IMG/VR virus record: IMGVR_UViG_3300008120_000301
Coordinates: 1-39,538 of that record
From: a virus
Direction: 5' to 3' (one strand)
Length of the DNA stretch: 39,538 nt
A program made the translations under genes and the position numbers. This document shows, in pieces, positions 1-7,149 of the stretch. The first letter of the stretch is position 1; each line of letters starts with the position of its first letter. The notes beneath the pieces are model-generated. The model was given only the letters and a program-made list of their open reading frames with translations. It ran no database searches and was not told the DNA's origin.

Positions 1-114
1 CACAATTAGAGGACCAAATGACGATATGGACACCTCAAGATGCAGACTCACCCGACAGGCTTGATGCAATGGTTCAGGCTTTTAGCGACTTGCTTGGAAA
101 AACTAGCGTTAGTC
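1..114. repeat. Terminal direct repeat, left copy
   Basis: Bases 1-114 are identical to 39425-39538. They lie inside the terminase large subunit gene, and reading across the junction restores one uninterrupted frame. This is what an assembler leaves when it closes a circular or circularly permuted genome, so the repeat is probably an assembly overlap rather than a physical phage terminus. The unit genome is then 39,424 bp. Confidence 0.97.
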
Positions 115-236
115 ATTACTTCAACAGTATCGCTAATTTCTGCAGTAAATGCGCTTTGCCATTTCCTAAATCGTTAAGCCTTTGCCCCAAGTGCGGAAGC
201 GCTATCATTGCACCAACTCAGGCGGTGGGAGCATAA
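1..236 (+). CDS. terL: Terminase large subunit, C-terminal end (continues from 38239)
   Basis: This is the 3' end of the gene that begins at 38239 and runs off the right end; joining both parts gives a 473-residue protein. The piece holds the end of the RuvC-like nuclease domain, including the SPDRLDA segment whose second Asp (about D417) is the expected last metal ligand. After it comes an added tail with two cysteine pairs, FCSKC and LCPKC (Cys codons from 141 to 197), which looks like a zinc ribbon and is not a standard part of TerL. The stop at 234-236 overlaps the next start as TAATG. Confidence 0.93.
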   Translation, partial: QLEDQMTIWTPQDADSPDRLDAMVQAFSDLLGKTSVSHYFNSIANFCSKCALPFPKSLSLCPKCGSAIIAPTQAVGA

Positions 237-784
237 TGGCTGTTACTTACAATACAACGATGGACCAAGGCGCAGATTGGTACATAACTTTTATTTACAA
301 GCAACCTGCCGAAATCACAAATGTTTCAGGCAATGGAACTACAGTCACATTCACCGCAGTAAACGGATTCACAGTCGGACAAACCGTGAGCATTGATGGC
401 ATTTTGCCGCCTGTCTATAACTTGCAAAATGTTCAGGTAGCCACAGCAACAGGCTCACAATTCACAGTCACAAATCCTGCAGTGGGCATTTATGTATCAG
501 GTGGAATCGCCACAAGCCCAGTAAATGTAACTGGATATAGCGCAGAACTACAGTTGCGTTCTTTGCCATCTGACCCAACACCTGCTTTGACCTTAACAAG
601 TCAGGCAGGAGAAATCACTGTTACGGGTCTTTCAGGTCAATTTGATGTACATGCAACAGCGGCACAAACAAGAGCCATTGATGAAGGAACTTATTACTAC
701 GATATAGAGATTACATCTCAACCAGGTATTGTTACCCGTCTAGCGCAAGGTCAAGTTGTCGTAACTCCTGAGGTGACACGATGA
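236..784 (+). CDS. Fibre/baseplate-like protein with an inserted beta domain
   Basis: 182 residues. The start at 236 is chosen over an upstream in-frame ATG at 182 because it overlaps the terL stop and is preceded by GGTGGGAG. The outer parts (residues 1-25 and about 93-182) resemble the Ig-like BppU-type domain of phage tail and baseplate proteins: MDQGADWYITFIYK at the front, then VTGYSAELQLRS and an EGTYYYDIEI strand. Residues about 26-92 are a Thr/Val-rich segment (VSGNGTTVTFTAVNGFTVGQ) seen as a mobile beta module in environmental phage structural proteins; it appears to be inserted between two strands. It overlaps the next gene by ATGA. A structural role is likely, the exact role unknown. 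Confidence 0.7.
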   Translation: MAVTYNTTMDQGADWYITFIYKQPAEITNVSGNGTTVTFTAVNGFTVGQTVSIDGILPPVYNLQNVQVATATGSQFTVTNPAVGIYVSGGIATSPVNVTGYSAELQLRSLPSDPTPALTLTSQAGEITVTGLSGQFDVHATAAQTRAIDEGTYYYDIEITSQPGIVTRLAQGQVVVTPEVTR

Positions 785-1062
785 GTGAAGATGCAATTAT
801 TATCAAACCCGTAACACCAATCGTAGAAATCACCGCCCCTGGACCACAAGGTGTAAGCGCGGCAGGTCAAATCTTTTATGTACATACCCAAGCGACCCCG
901 GCGGCAATTTGGACAATTAACCATAATCTAAACGGACAACCAACCGCAGTAGTTCTTGATTCCGCAGGAACGCAATGCGAGGGAACTTTCAGTTATCCTA
1001 GTGTCAATCAGATGGTCATAACTTTTAGTTCAGCCTTTACTGGTACTGCGTACATCATTTAG
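781..1062 (+). CDS. Small fibre-tip-like structural protein
   Basis: 93 residues, translationally coupled by ATGA to the previous gene. The body has the pattern W-x-I-x-HNLN-x-x-P-x-VVLDSAG followed by alternating hydrophobic strands and a final FTGTAYII. The same kind of sheet (ISHNLGTKDVIVSVYD) ends the next gene product, and it is typical of C-terminal domains of phage tail-fibre proteins. No enzymatic motif is visible. Probably an accessory fibre or virion surface protein acting with its neighbours; it could also be a capsid decoration protein. Confidence 0.6.
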   Translation: MSEDAIIIKPVTPIVEITAPGPQGVSAAGQIFYVHTQATPAAIWTINHNLNGQPTAVVLDSAGTQCEGTFSYPSVNQMVITFSSAFTGTAYII

Positions 1063-1074
1063 GAGTAGATGACA

Positions 1075-2517
1075 ATGGCAAGAAAGTTTCTCGTATCTAT
1101 AGACCTCAACAAGAATGAGTTGCAGAACGCAGTCATTCAGAATTTAGGCACAAACCCAGGCACACCTGTTGCTGGTCAGATTTACTACAACACATCTGAC
1201 AACAGCATTTATTTTTATGATGGTACGACATGGGTAGATGTACTCAATCAGTCAGAGGTCAAGTACGGAACATTTGCCGCACGCCCTGCCGCTGGTGAAG
1301 CCGGACTTCTATATTTTGCAACAGACCAACAGATTCTTTATTTTGATGATGGTGCAACATGGGCGCAGGTTTCTAACTTTGGCACTGTAACTGCACAAAC
1401 AACTTATGGCGCATCAAGTGGCAACGGTTCTTCAAACAACTACGCACGCGCAGACCACACTCACGGTACTCCATCATTATCAAACGCCACACCTACAACA
1501 TTGGCAGTGGGTGGCTCTGCTTCTGCAGGTACTGGAACTGCTCCATCACGCGAGGACCACGCACACGCAATGCCTTCATTTGGCGGCGTAACTGCAGAAC
1601 AAACATTTGGAGCCGCGAGCGCAAACGGAACAAGCACAAGCATTGCACGCGCTGACCACCAACATGGAACTCCTACACATGACAACGCGGCACATGCTTC
1701 AATCAATCTTTCTGCACTTGCCGCACCAACTGCCGATGTATCTATTGGCAATTACAAACTTACAAATGTAGCCACACCAACACAATCAACAGATGCCGCA
1801 AACAAGGGTTATGTTGATGCCGCTGTTGAAGGTTTGACTTGGAAAGCCGCCGCTAACTTATTCTCAACAGTTAATGAAGCGCTAACAGGCAACACAGGCA
1901 CATTGAACATTGATACTTATGGCGCACTGACTTCTGCAGACAGCGGATACAGAATTGTTCTTACAGGTCAGAGCGATGACACTGAAGATGGTATCTATGT
2001 CTATAGCGACAACGGAACCACCTACACCCTGACCCGCGCCGCAGATGCAAGCACCTTTGCAGAACTAGAAGGCGCAACAATCTACATTCTTGAAGGAACC
2101 ACAAAGGCTGGAACCTCTTGGACACAGAGCAATCATTACCTAACCTCTTTTGCAGGTCAGACATGGGTGCAATTAGCAGGCCCTGGCGTATTCACTGAGG
2201 GCAACGGTATTGACATCACTTCCAATGTCATCAGCGCTGTTGCTGGTACTGGTATCACCGTCACAAGCGGTGGAATCAACATTGACACTGCAACCGTAGT
2301 AACTAAGTACGCGGCAAATGTCGGTGATGGCTCAAACACCTCTTACACAATCAGCCACAATCTTGGAACAAAAGATGTGATTGTTTCTGTCTATGACAAC
2401 TCAAGCCCTTACGCTGAAGTTATTTGCGATGTGCAACATACAAGCACAACTGCTATAACACTCCTATTCTCTGTTGCTCCAACAAGCAATCAATACAGAG
2501 TTGTAGTCCACGCCTAA
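1075..2517 (+). CDS. Tail fibre protein with HxH trimer motifs
   Basis: 480 residues. ATG 1075 is preferred over ATG 1069 because AGGAG at 1061-1065 is 9 bases away rather than 3. Residues 33-100 carry two copies of a YYNTSDxxIYFYDGTTW-type module. Residues 124-200 hold three DHxH motifs (H128/H130, H162/H164, H195/H197) in Gly/Ala/Ser-rich repeats; HxH motifs bind metal on the axis of trimeric fibre needles such as T4 long and short tail fibres. Then comes STDAANKGYVDAAVEGLTWK, a common fibre element, and a C-terminal sheet with ISHNLG. It lies between terL and the portal gene, away from the main tail module. Host-recognition or head-fibre role inferred. Confidence 0.82.
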   Translation: MARKFLVSIDLNKNELQNAVIQNLGTNPGTPVAGQIYYNTSDNSIYFYDGTTWVDVLNQSEVKYGTFAARPAAGEAGLLYFATDQQILYFDDGATWAQVSNFGTVTAQTTYGASSGNGSSNNYARADHTHGTPSLSNATPTTLAVGGSASAGTGTAPSREDHAHAMPSFGGVTAEQTFGAASANGTSTSIARADHQHGTPTHDNAAHASINLSALAAPTADVSIGNYKLTNVATPTQSTDAANKGYVDAAVEGLTWKAAANLFSTVNEALTGNTGTLNIDTYGALTSADSGYRIVLTGQSDDTEDGIYVYSDNGTTYTLTRAADASTFAELEGATIYILEGTTKAGTSWTQSNHYLTSFAGQTWVQLAGPGVFTEGNGIDITSNVISAVAGTGITVTSGGINIDTATVVTKYAANVGDGSNTSYTISHNLGTKDVIVSVYDNSSPYAEVICDVQHTSTTAITLLFSVAPTSNQYRVVVHA

Positions 2518-2556
2518 AAAACCGCCCGTAGTACAAGGGGCTAAAAGGAGATACAC

Positions 2557-4431
2557 ATGGGTCTGCGTGACCGTATCGCAAGAGTAATCGCCACAGGCGA
2601 TGTGGAGAAAGCACCGCGTTTACCTGCGGGTTCTGTCACCATGACTGAAGCAGAAATGCGCAATCAGGCTGACGCTTTAACCATGCGCCAAACTTACGGA
2701 AACTCTGTCGCACTGCCACGCGCTCCATTCTCTGCACAAGTTCCTTTTGGTCCTGGATTGCCAATCACACCAGGTGCAATCAATCCACTACAGGACAACG
2801 GGCGACCACAACCACGCCGCTATGAATATCAAGTAGCGCAAAACATCAATGTAACTGAAACACGCCTTGTTCCTTTCAAGACTTTACGCGCCGCCGCAGA
2901 CCAAATTGACATCTTGCGCCGATGCTTAGAAGTAACCAAAAACAAAATGGTTGGTTTGGATTGGGATATTGTTTTGGGCAACGATGCTTCTGAAAAGATT
3001 GTTTCTGAATCAGGCGGCGACCATGTACGCGCCATGGCTCGCGCCCGTGAAAAGTACACAGATGAAATCGCTCGTTTGCGTGAGTTTTGGGAATCACCCG
3101 ATAAGGCAAACGGATTACTTTGGAACGATTGGCTAAACATTGCTCTTGAGGACATTCTTGTAATTGACGCTTGGGCTGTATATCCACAACCAACAGTAGG
3201 CGGCGATTTATACGGTCTGCAGATTCTTGATGGCTCTACAATCAAGCCTCTGATTGATGATAGAGGCATGCGCCCAATGCCACCAAATGCGGCGTATCAG
3301 CAAATCCTTTACGGATTCCCTCGCTCTGAATTCAGTGCAACAGATGAGGACCCAAAGGCAGACGGAGAATTTACCAGTGACCAACTTGCTTACATGGTGC
3401 GTAACCGTAGGAGCATTAGCGTTTACGGCTTTAGCCCTGTGGAGCGCGCATTACCTTTGGCAGACATTTACTTACGCAGACAACAATGGCTTAGAGCAGA
3501 ATACACAGACGGAGTGTTGCCTGAACTCATGTTCACAACAGACGAAGATTGGGGAACAAACCCTGACCTGTTGCGAGCCTATGAAAATATCCTCAATGAC
3601 GACCTTGCCGGACAAACAGAACAGCGTAAGCGCGCTCGCTTGCTTCCTAAAGGCCTTTCACCGATAGTAAATGAAGGTTATGGCGAGAAGTTCAAAGACA
3701 CTCTTGATGATTATTTGATTACCTCAATCTGTGGACACTTTGGCGTACAACCAAGTGAAATCGGATTCTCTGCAAAGGGCGGATTAGGCGGAAAAGGTTT
3801 TGAAGAAGCCCGCGCTGAAAACGCAGAAGCAATCGGTATCGCACCTCTTGCAACATGGGTTAGCAAGATGATTTCAAATCTTTCTTACACATATCTAGGT
3901 ATGCCGCGTGAACTTGAGTTCCGCCTCATGACTAGCAAGCGCATGGATAATGAATCTAGCGCAAGGAAGGCGGATATTGAAGTAAAGAGCGCAGGCAAAA
4001 CAATCAATGAACGCCGCTCTGAACTTGGTCTGCCCCTACTAGATACACCTCAAGCAGATATGCCAATGCTTGTTGCTGGTTCTGACATCTTCTTGTTTTC
4101 ACCTGAAGGAATCATCAACGCAAAAGAAGTTACATCTGCACCAACACTAGAAGGTCCTGATGCCACACCGACCACACCCACTACTCCTAATACCGCTGAT
4201 GAAAAGCCTGAAGAAATCTCCCCTGAAGAAGCGTCAGAAGTGGAAGAAGAAGTTGATGCGGAAACTAGGGCTGAAGTAAAATCATTTTTGAAATGGGCCG
4301 CAAAAGGAAAGCGCGCACGACTATTTGAATTCAAGAGCCTAGACCCGATTGTTGGTGAAGCGCTGAACCGTTGTGCATTTGACGGCGATTTAGAAACCGC
4401 AAGAGCGCTCGCTAAAGCGTATCTCACATGA
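2557..4431 (+). CDS. Portal protein
   Basis: 624 residues, preceded by AAAGGAGA. The protein would form the dodecameric channel at one capsid vertex for DNA packaging. Supporting features are the position between terminase and MuF genes, the size, and portal-like segments: AADQIDILRRCLEVTKNKMVGLDWDI near residue 115, a FGVQPSEIGFSAKGGLGG segment near 400 (the usual 'G.pp..lG' region), and a Pro/Thr/Glu-rich, very acidic tail from about 525. The last 50 residues are an added basic helical segment. The stop overlaps the MuF start by ATGA. Siphovirus/actinophage-type portal. Confidence 0.9.
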   Translation: MGLRDRIARVIATGDVEKAPRLPAGSVTMTEAEMRNQADALTMRQTYGNSVALPRAPFSAQVPFGPGLPITPGAINPLQDNGRPQPRRYEYQVAQNINVTETRLVPFKTLRAAADQIDILRRCLEVTKNKMVGLDWDIVLGNDASEKIVSESGGDHVRAMARAREKYTDEIARLREFWESPDKANGLLWNDWLNIALEDILVIDAWAVYPQPTVGGDLYGLQILDGSTIKPLIDDRGMRPMPPNAAYQQILYGFPRSEFSATDEDPKADGEFTSDQLAYMVRNRRSISVYGFSPVERALPLADIYLRRQQWLRAEYTDGVLPELMFTTDEDWGTNPDLLRAYENILNDDLAGQTEQRKRARLLPKGLSPIVNEGYGEKFKDTLDDYLITSICGHFGVQPSEIGFSAKGGLGGKGFEEARAENAEAIGIAPLATWVSKMISNLSYTYLGMPRELEFRLMTSKRMDNESSARKADIEVKSAGKTINERRSELGLPLLDTPQADMPMLVAGSDIFLFSPEGIINAKEVTSAPTLEGPDATPTTPTTPNTADEKPEEISPEEASEVEEEVDAETRAEVKSFLKWAAKGKRARLFEFKSLDPIVGEALNRCAFDGDLETARALAKAYLT

Positions 4432-6767
4432 CTTGGGAGCGCGCATTAGAGGCAGATGCGCGTTTAGCGGCTAAGAACGCATTACTTGTAAGAGCCGCTC
4501 TACGACAACAATTTGATGCAGAGCGTGCGTATCAGGGTTATTTATCTACGACCCCTGATTTAACTTTGCCATTGCCACAACAGCGGGCAAGAGCAAGAGC
4601 GTGGGCAATCATCAACATACGCCCTAACTTAGAACCGCTCAAAGCAGTTGTAGAAAAGATGTGGGGTCAGGCGTATTTACTTGGGGAACTCGCCGCTAAT
4701 GAAGCGATAGAAGAAGCAAAAGAAGCATTAAAACTAGATACGCAAAGCGTTATTGATTGGTCTAAATGGAAACCAGGCGATGAGGCGCAATCAATCCTTA
4801 TCAGACGACCAGGCGCATTGAAGTTATTACAGTCGCAAGGTGGATTTACCTGGAAAGGCTTTTCTGATACAACTCTGAACGATATTGGTAATGCGATTGG
4901 TGAGGCGATTCATCTTGGTTTAGATGCTAAGCGCTCAGCCAAAAACATTATGAATCATGTGGCAAGCCCTGCACGCGCTTTGACTATTGCCATTACAGAG
5001 CAGAACCGCGCTATCTCACAGGCTACACAAACCCGTTACCGTCAAGCAGGACTAACACAAATGGAATGGCTTGTGTTTGACCCATGCAAGATTTGTGCGC
5101 AGAATGAAGGACAAGTTGTAGATATTGGGCGACTATTTGCATCAGGCGATATGCGACCACCTGCACACCCAAACTGCCGATGCGCTTTGGCTCCTGTCAT
5201 TCCCGGATTTGATGAGCCGCTACCGGGAGCAACAGTCATTAGCGCACCAACTCCGCCACCAGTGGGCATACCTGATTTACCAACACCTGTAGAAGAAGCA
5301 CCAGTGCGCGTTATTGCAACGGGAGAATTTGTACCTGGTCAATGGGGAGTATTGACACAAGCCGAAAGAAAACAAAGAGTTCTTGATAAATACATCAAGT
5401 TAAATCCAAGTCAGGACCCTAAGTTACTTGAGGAATTTCTTGATAGAGGCGTAGTCATTCCCAAGGCTGATGTCATGCTTGTGAAGAAGGGCATTGTGTA
5501 TCAGAACGGACCTATTGAGGTGCAGTTCTATAGTGCAGGCGCAAATGTGTCAGATAAATTGCAAAAACAATTACTAAAAGATGTAGAACAATTACAGATA
5601 TTGAATCCGCGCCAAAAGATGACTATTCATGTTGCTTCTAATGCAGGTAATGCCTACGGTAGTGCTTTGTTAGGTGATGCGCAGATTTGGCTCAAGCCAT
5701 CAACAGTACAAATGGAATTACCAAACAGAGCAGAGATAGGCCACAAGATGCCTGTTATTGCCGAAGTATCAGGCAGACGCTACACGCTCGCGCACGAATG
5801 GGGTCACACGCTTGATGAAGGTGGCTCATTTACGCGCACCGAATCAATCCAAAACGCAACAACCAAAAAACTTATTGAGGAATACAAGAAAGAATTTGAA
5901 GGTAAGGCGTTTGCATCAAGATACTCAGGAGAAAACACAAAAGAGTTCTACGCTGAAATGTTTGCTGAGTATTTCCTAAGCAATGGACAAACAACCAACC
6001 CGCTTGTGCAGGCCATGGCTAAAGAATTTCTATGGAAGGCTCCTGCCGCGCCTGTTGTAAGCACACCTGCGGTAGTCGCTCCGACCTATGTAGCCGCCAA
6101 AAACAAGTTTGATTTCTTCACTAAAGAGAAGTCAAATACCTTTTACGCGGTCAAAGAAAATGGCGAGATTGATTACGGTTCATACAACCGAAATGGTCAG
6201 AATCTGTATTTGAAGAACATTTTGCAAGCACAAGGATTCAATGGCAAACCTAAAGTTGTGAACGCTGAGGAATTCAAGAAATATGTTATGCAGGGTTCAG
6301 TTCCTCTTTATCGTGGCATTGCAGGTGAATCACCTGAAAAGGTAAACGAATACATCAAGCAGTTATTTGAAGGCGAGGACCCTTTTGTTGGAAAAGGCAT
6401 GTTTGGTGACGGCACTTATTACACAAACAAAAAGCAAATAGGTTTGAAATTTGCCAAAGAGGACAGAGAAGGTAAGGCGATTCCTTTTGGAGAAGTTACA
6501 CAAGCGGTCATAAGCCCTGAAGCAAAGATAATTGACCAAGAAGATTTAGGCAGATTGATGCGTAAATGGTATGACGATGTACCTGACCATTACGATTGGG
6601 CGCAAGATTTCAATGGCGATTATTCAGTTTTTGCCGCCGCAAATGGATATGACGCAATCCGCATACGCAATCCGCGTACCAGTTGGAACCCTGATGACCC
6701 TGCAGTAGATGGGGATTACTACATAATCTTGAATCGCACAGCCCTAATAGTGAAGGAGATGCCATGA
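4428..6767 (+). CDS. MuF head morphogenesis protein fused to zincin-like and ADP-ribosyltransferase-like domains
   Basis: 779 residues. Residues 1-257 are a Mu F/SPP1 gp7-type minor head protein, ending in the classic FDPCKIC...PPAHPNCRC signature (C220, C223, C250, C252). These proteins bind the portal and sit inside the head. After a Pro-rich linker (260-295), residues about 300-535 form a second domain with HEWGHTLD (H456, E457, H460) and downstream ENTKEFYAEMFAEYF, as in gluzincin/anthrax-lethal-factor-like metallopeptidases. A second linker (538-556) leads to residues 560-779 with LYRG (R629), GMFGDGTYYT (658-666), GYDAIRI (740-746) and YYIILNRTALIV, matching bacterial and phage ADP-ribosyltransferase toxin folds. 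I see no clear ExE pair, so catalysis is uncertain. Toxin-tipped MuF proteins are known as a polymorphic class; the double fusion is notable. Confidence 0.88.
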   Translation: MTWERALEADARLAAKNALLVRAALRQQFDAERAYQGYLSTTPDLTLPLPQQRARARAWAIINIRPNLEPLKAVVEKMWGQAYLLGELAANEAIEEAKEALKLDTQSVIDWSKWKPGDEAQSILIRRPGALKLLQSQGGFTWKGFSDTTLNDIGNAIGEAIHLGLDAKRSAKNIMNHVASPARALTIAITEQNRAISQATQTRYRQAGLTQMEWLVFDPCKICAQNEGQVVDIGRLFASGDMRPPAHPNCRCALAPVIPGFDEPLPGATVISAPTPPPVGIPDLPTPVEEAPVRVIATGEFVPGQWGVLTQAERKQRVLDKYIKLNPSQDPKLLEEFLDRGVVIPKADVMLVKKGIVYQNGPIEVQFYSAGANVSDKLQKQLLKDVEQLQILNPRQKMTIHVASNAGNAYGSALLGDAQIWLKPSTVQMELPNRAEIGHKMPVIAEVSGRRYTLAHEWGHTLDEGGSFTRTESIQNATTKKLIEEYKKEFEGKAFASRYSGENTKEFYAEMFAEYFLSNGQTTNPLVQAMAKEFLWKAPAAPVVSTPAVVAPTYVAAKNKFDFFTKEKSNTFYAVKENGEIDYGSYNRNGQNLYLKNILQAQGFNGKPKVVNAEEFKKYVMQGSVPLYRGIAGESPEKVNEYIKQLFEGEDPFVGKGMFGDGTYYTNKKQIGLKFAKEDREGKAIPFGEVTQAVISPEAKIIDQEDLGRLMRKWYDDVPDHYDWAQDFNGDYSVFAAANGYDAIRIRNPRTSWNPDDPAVDGDYYIILNRTALIVKEMP

Positions 6768-6970
6768 ACAGCGTAATGATTTCCCGCAGAGTAGGAGCGT
6801 TGCAAGGCTTTTTAAGCAGGCGCGCAATGAGCGATTTAGTCACAGCCTTAAACAACACTAAAGATTACGAATCGCTACCTGAGATGTATAAGCGTTGGTT
6901 AGTAGATGAAAACAATGTGCCTACTAATTACTTATCAGATTCAGCCAAAAAAGTGAGGGCAGGTAAATAA
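6764..6970 (+). CDS. Small hypothetical protein downstream of the MuF fusion
   Basis: 68 residues, coupled to the MuF gene by an ATGA overlap and preceded by AAGGAG. It is basic at the N-terminus (ISRRVGALQGFLSRRAMSDL), helical in appearance, and has no cysteines or membrane segment. No family recognised. Position between MuF and capsid protease suggests a head-associated role; an antidote to the MuF effector domains is a speculative alternative suggested only by the coupling. Confidence 0.65.
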   Translation: MNSVMISRRVGALQGFLSRRAMSDLVTALNNTKDYESLPEMYKRWLVDENNVPTNYLSDSAKKVRAGK

Positions 6971-7149
6971 TGGCAAAAGAAGATTGCACAGACAAGATTG
7001 ATTGGGCCTCGCAAACATTACAGTCAGTCTTTGATGCCGCTGATTTTGGAGTGGTAGAGGCGCAGATTGAATTGGAGAAACGCCGCAAGGCTATGCAAAA
7101 ATTAGGTACAGTTACACCAAAGTTTTCTGTTATAGAAGATGAGGATTAA
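6970..7149 (+). CDS. Small acidic hypothetical protein
   Basis: 59 residues, ATG overlapping the previous stop as TAATG and ending one base before the next ATG, so it fills the gap exactly. Composition is acidic with a central helix (VVEAQIELEKRRKAMQKLG) and an EDED C-terminus; there is one cysteine near the start. It is not recognisable. The tight packing into the head operon is the main evidence that it is real. Confidence 0.6.
   Translation: MAKEDCTDKIDWASQTLQSVFDAADFGVVEAQIELEKRRKAMQKLGTVTPKFSVIEDED

Noticed and set aside
1-114. Short physical direct terminal repeats of the packaged genome
   Set aside because: The repeat lies within terL and its length is typical of assembly overlap; circular closure is the simpler reading. 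Read-depth data would be needed to claim true termini.
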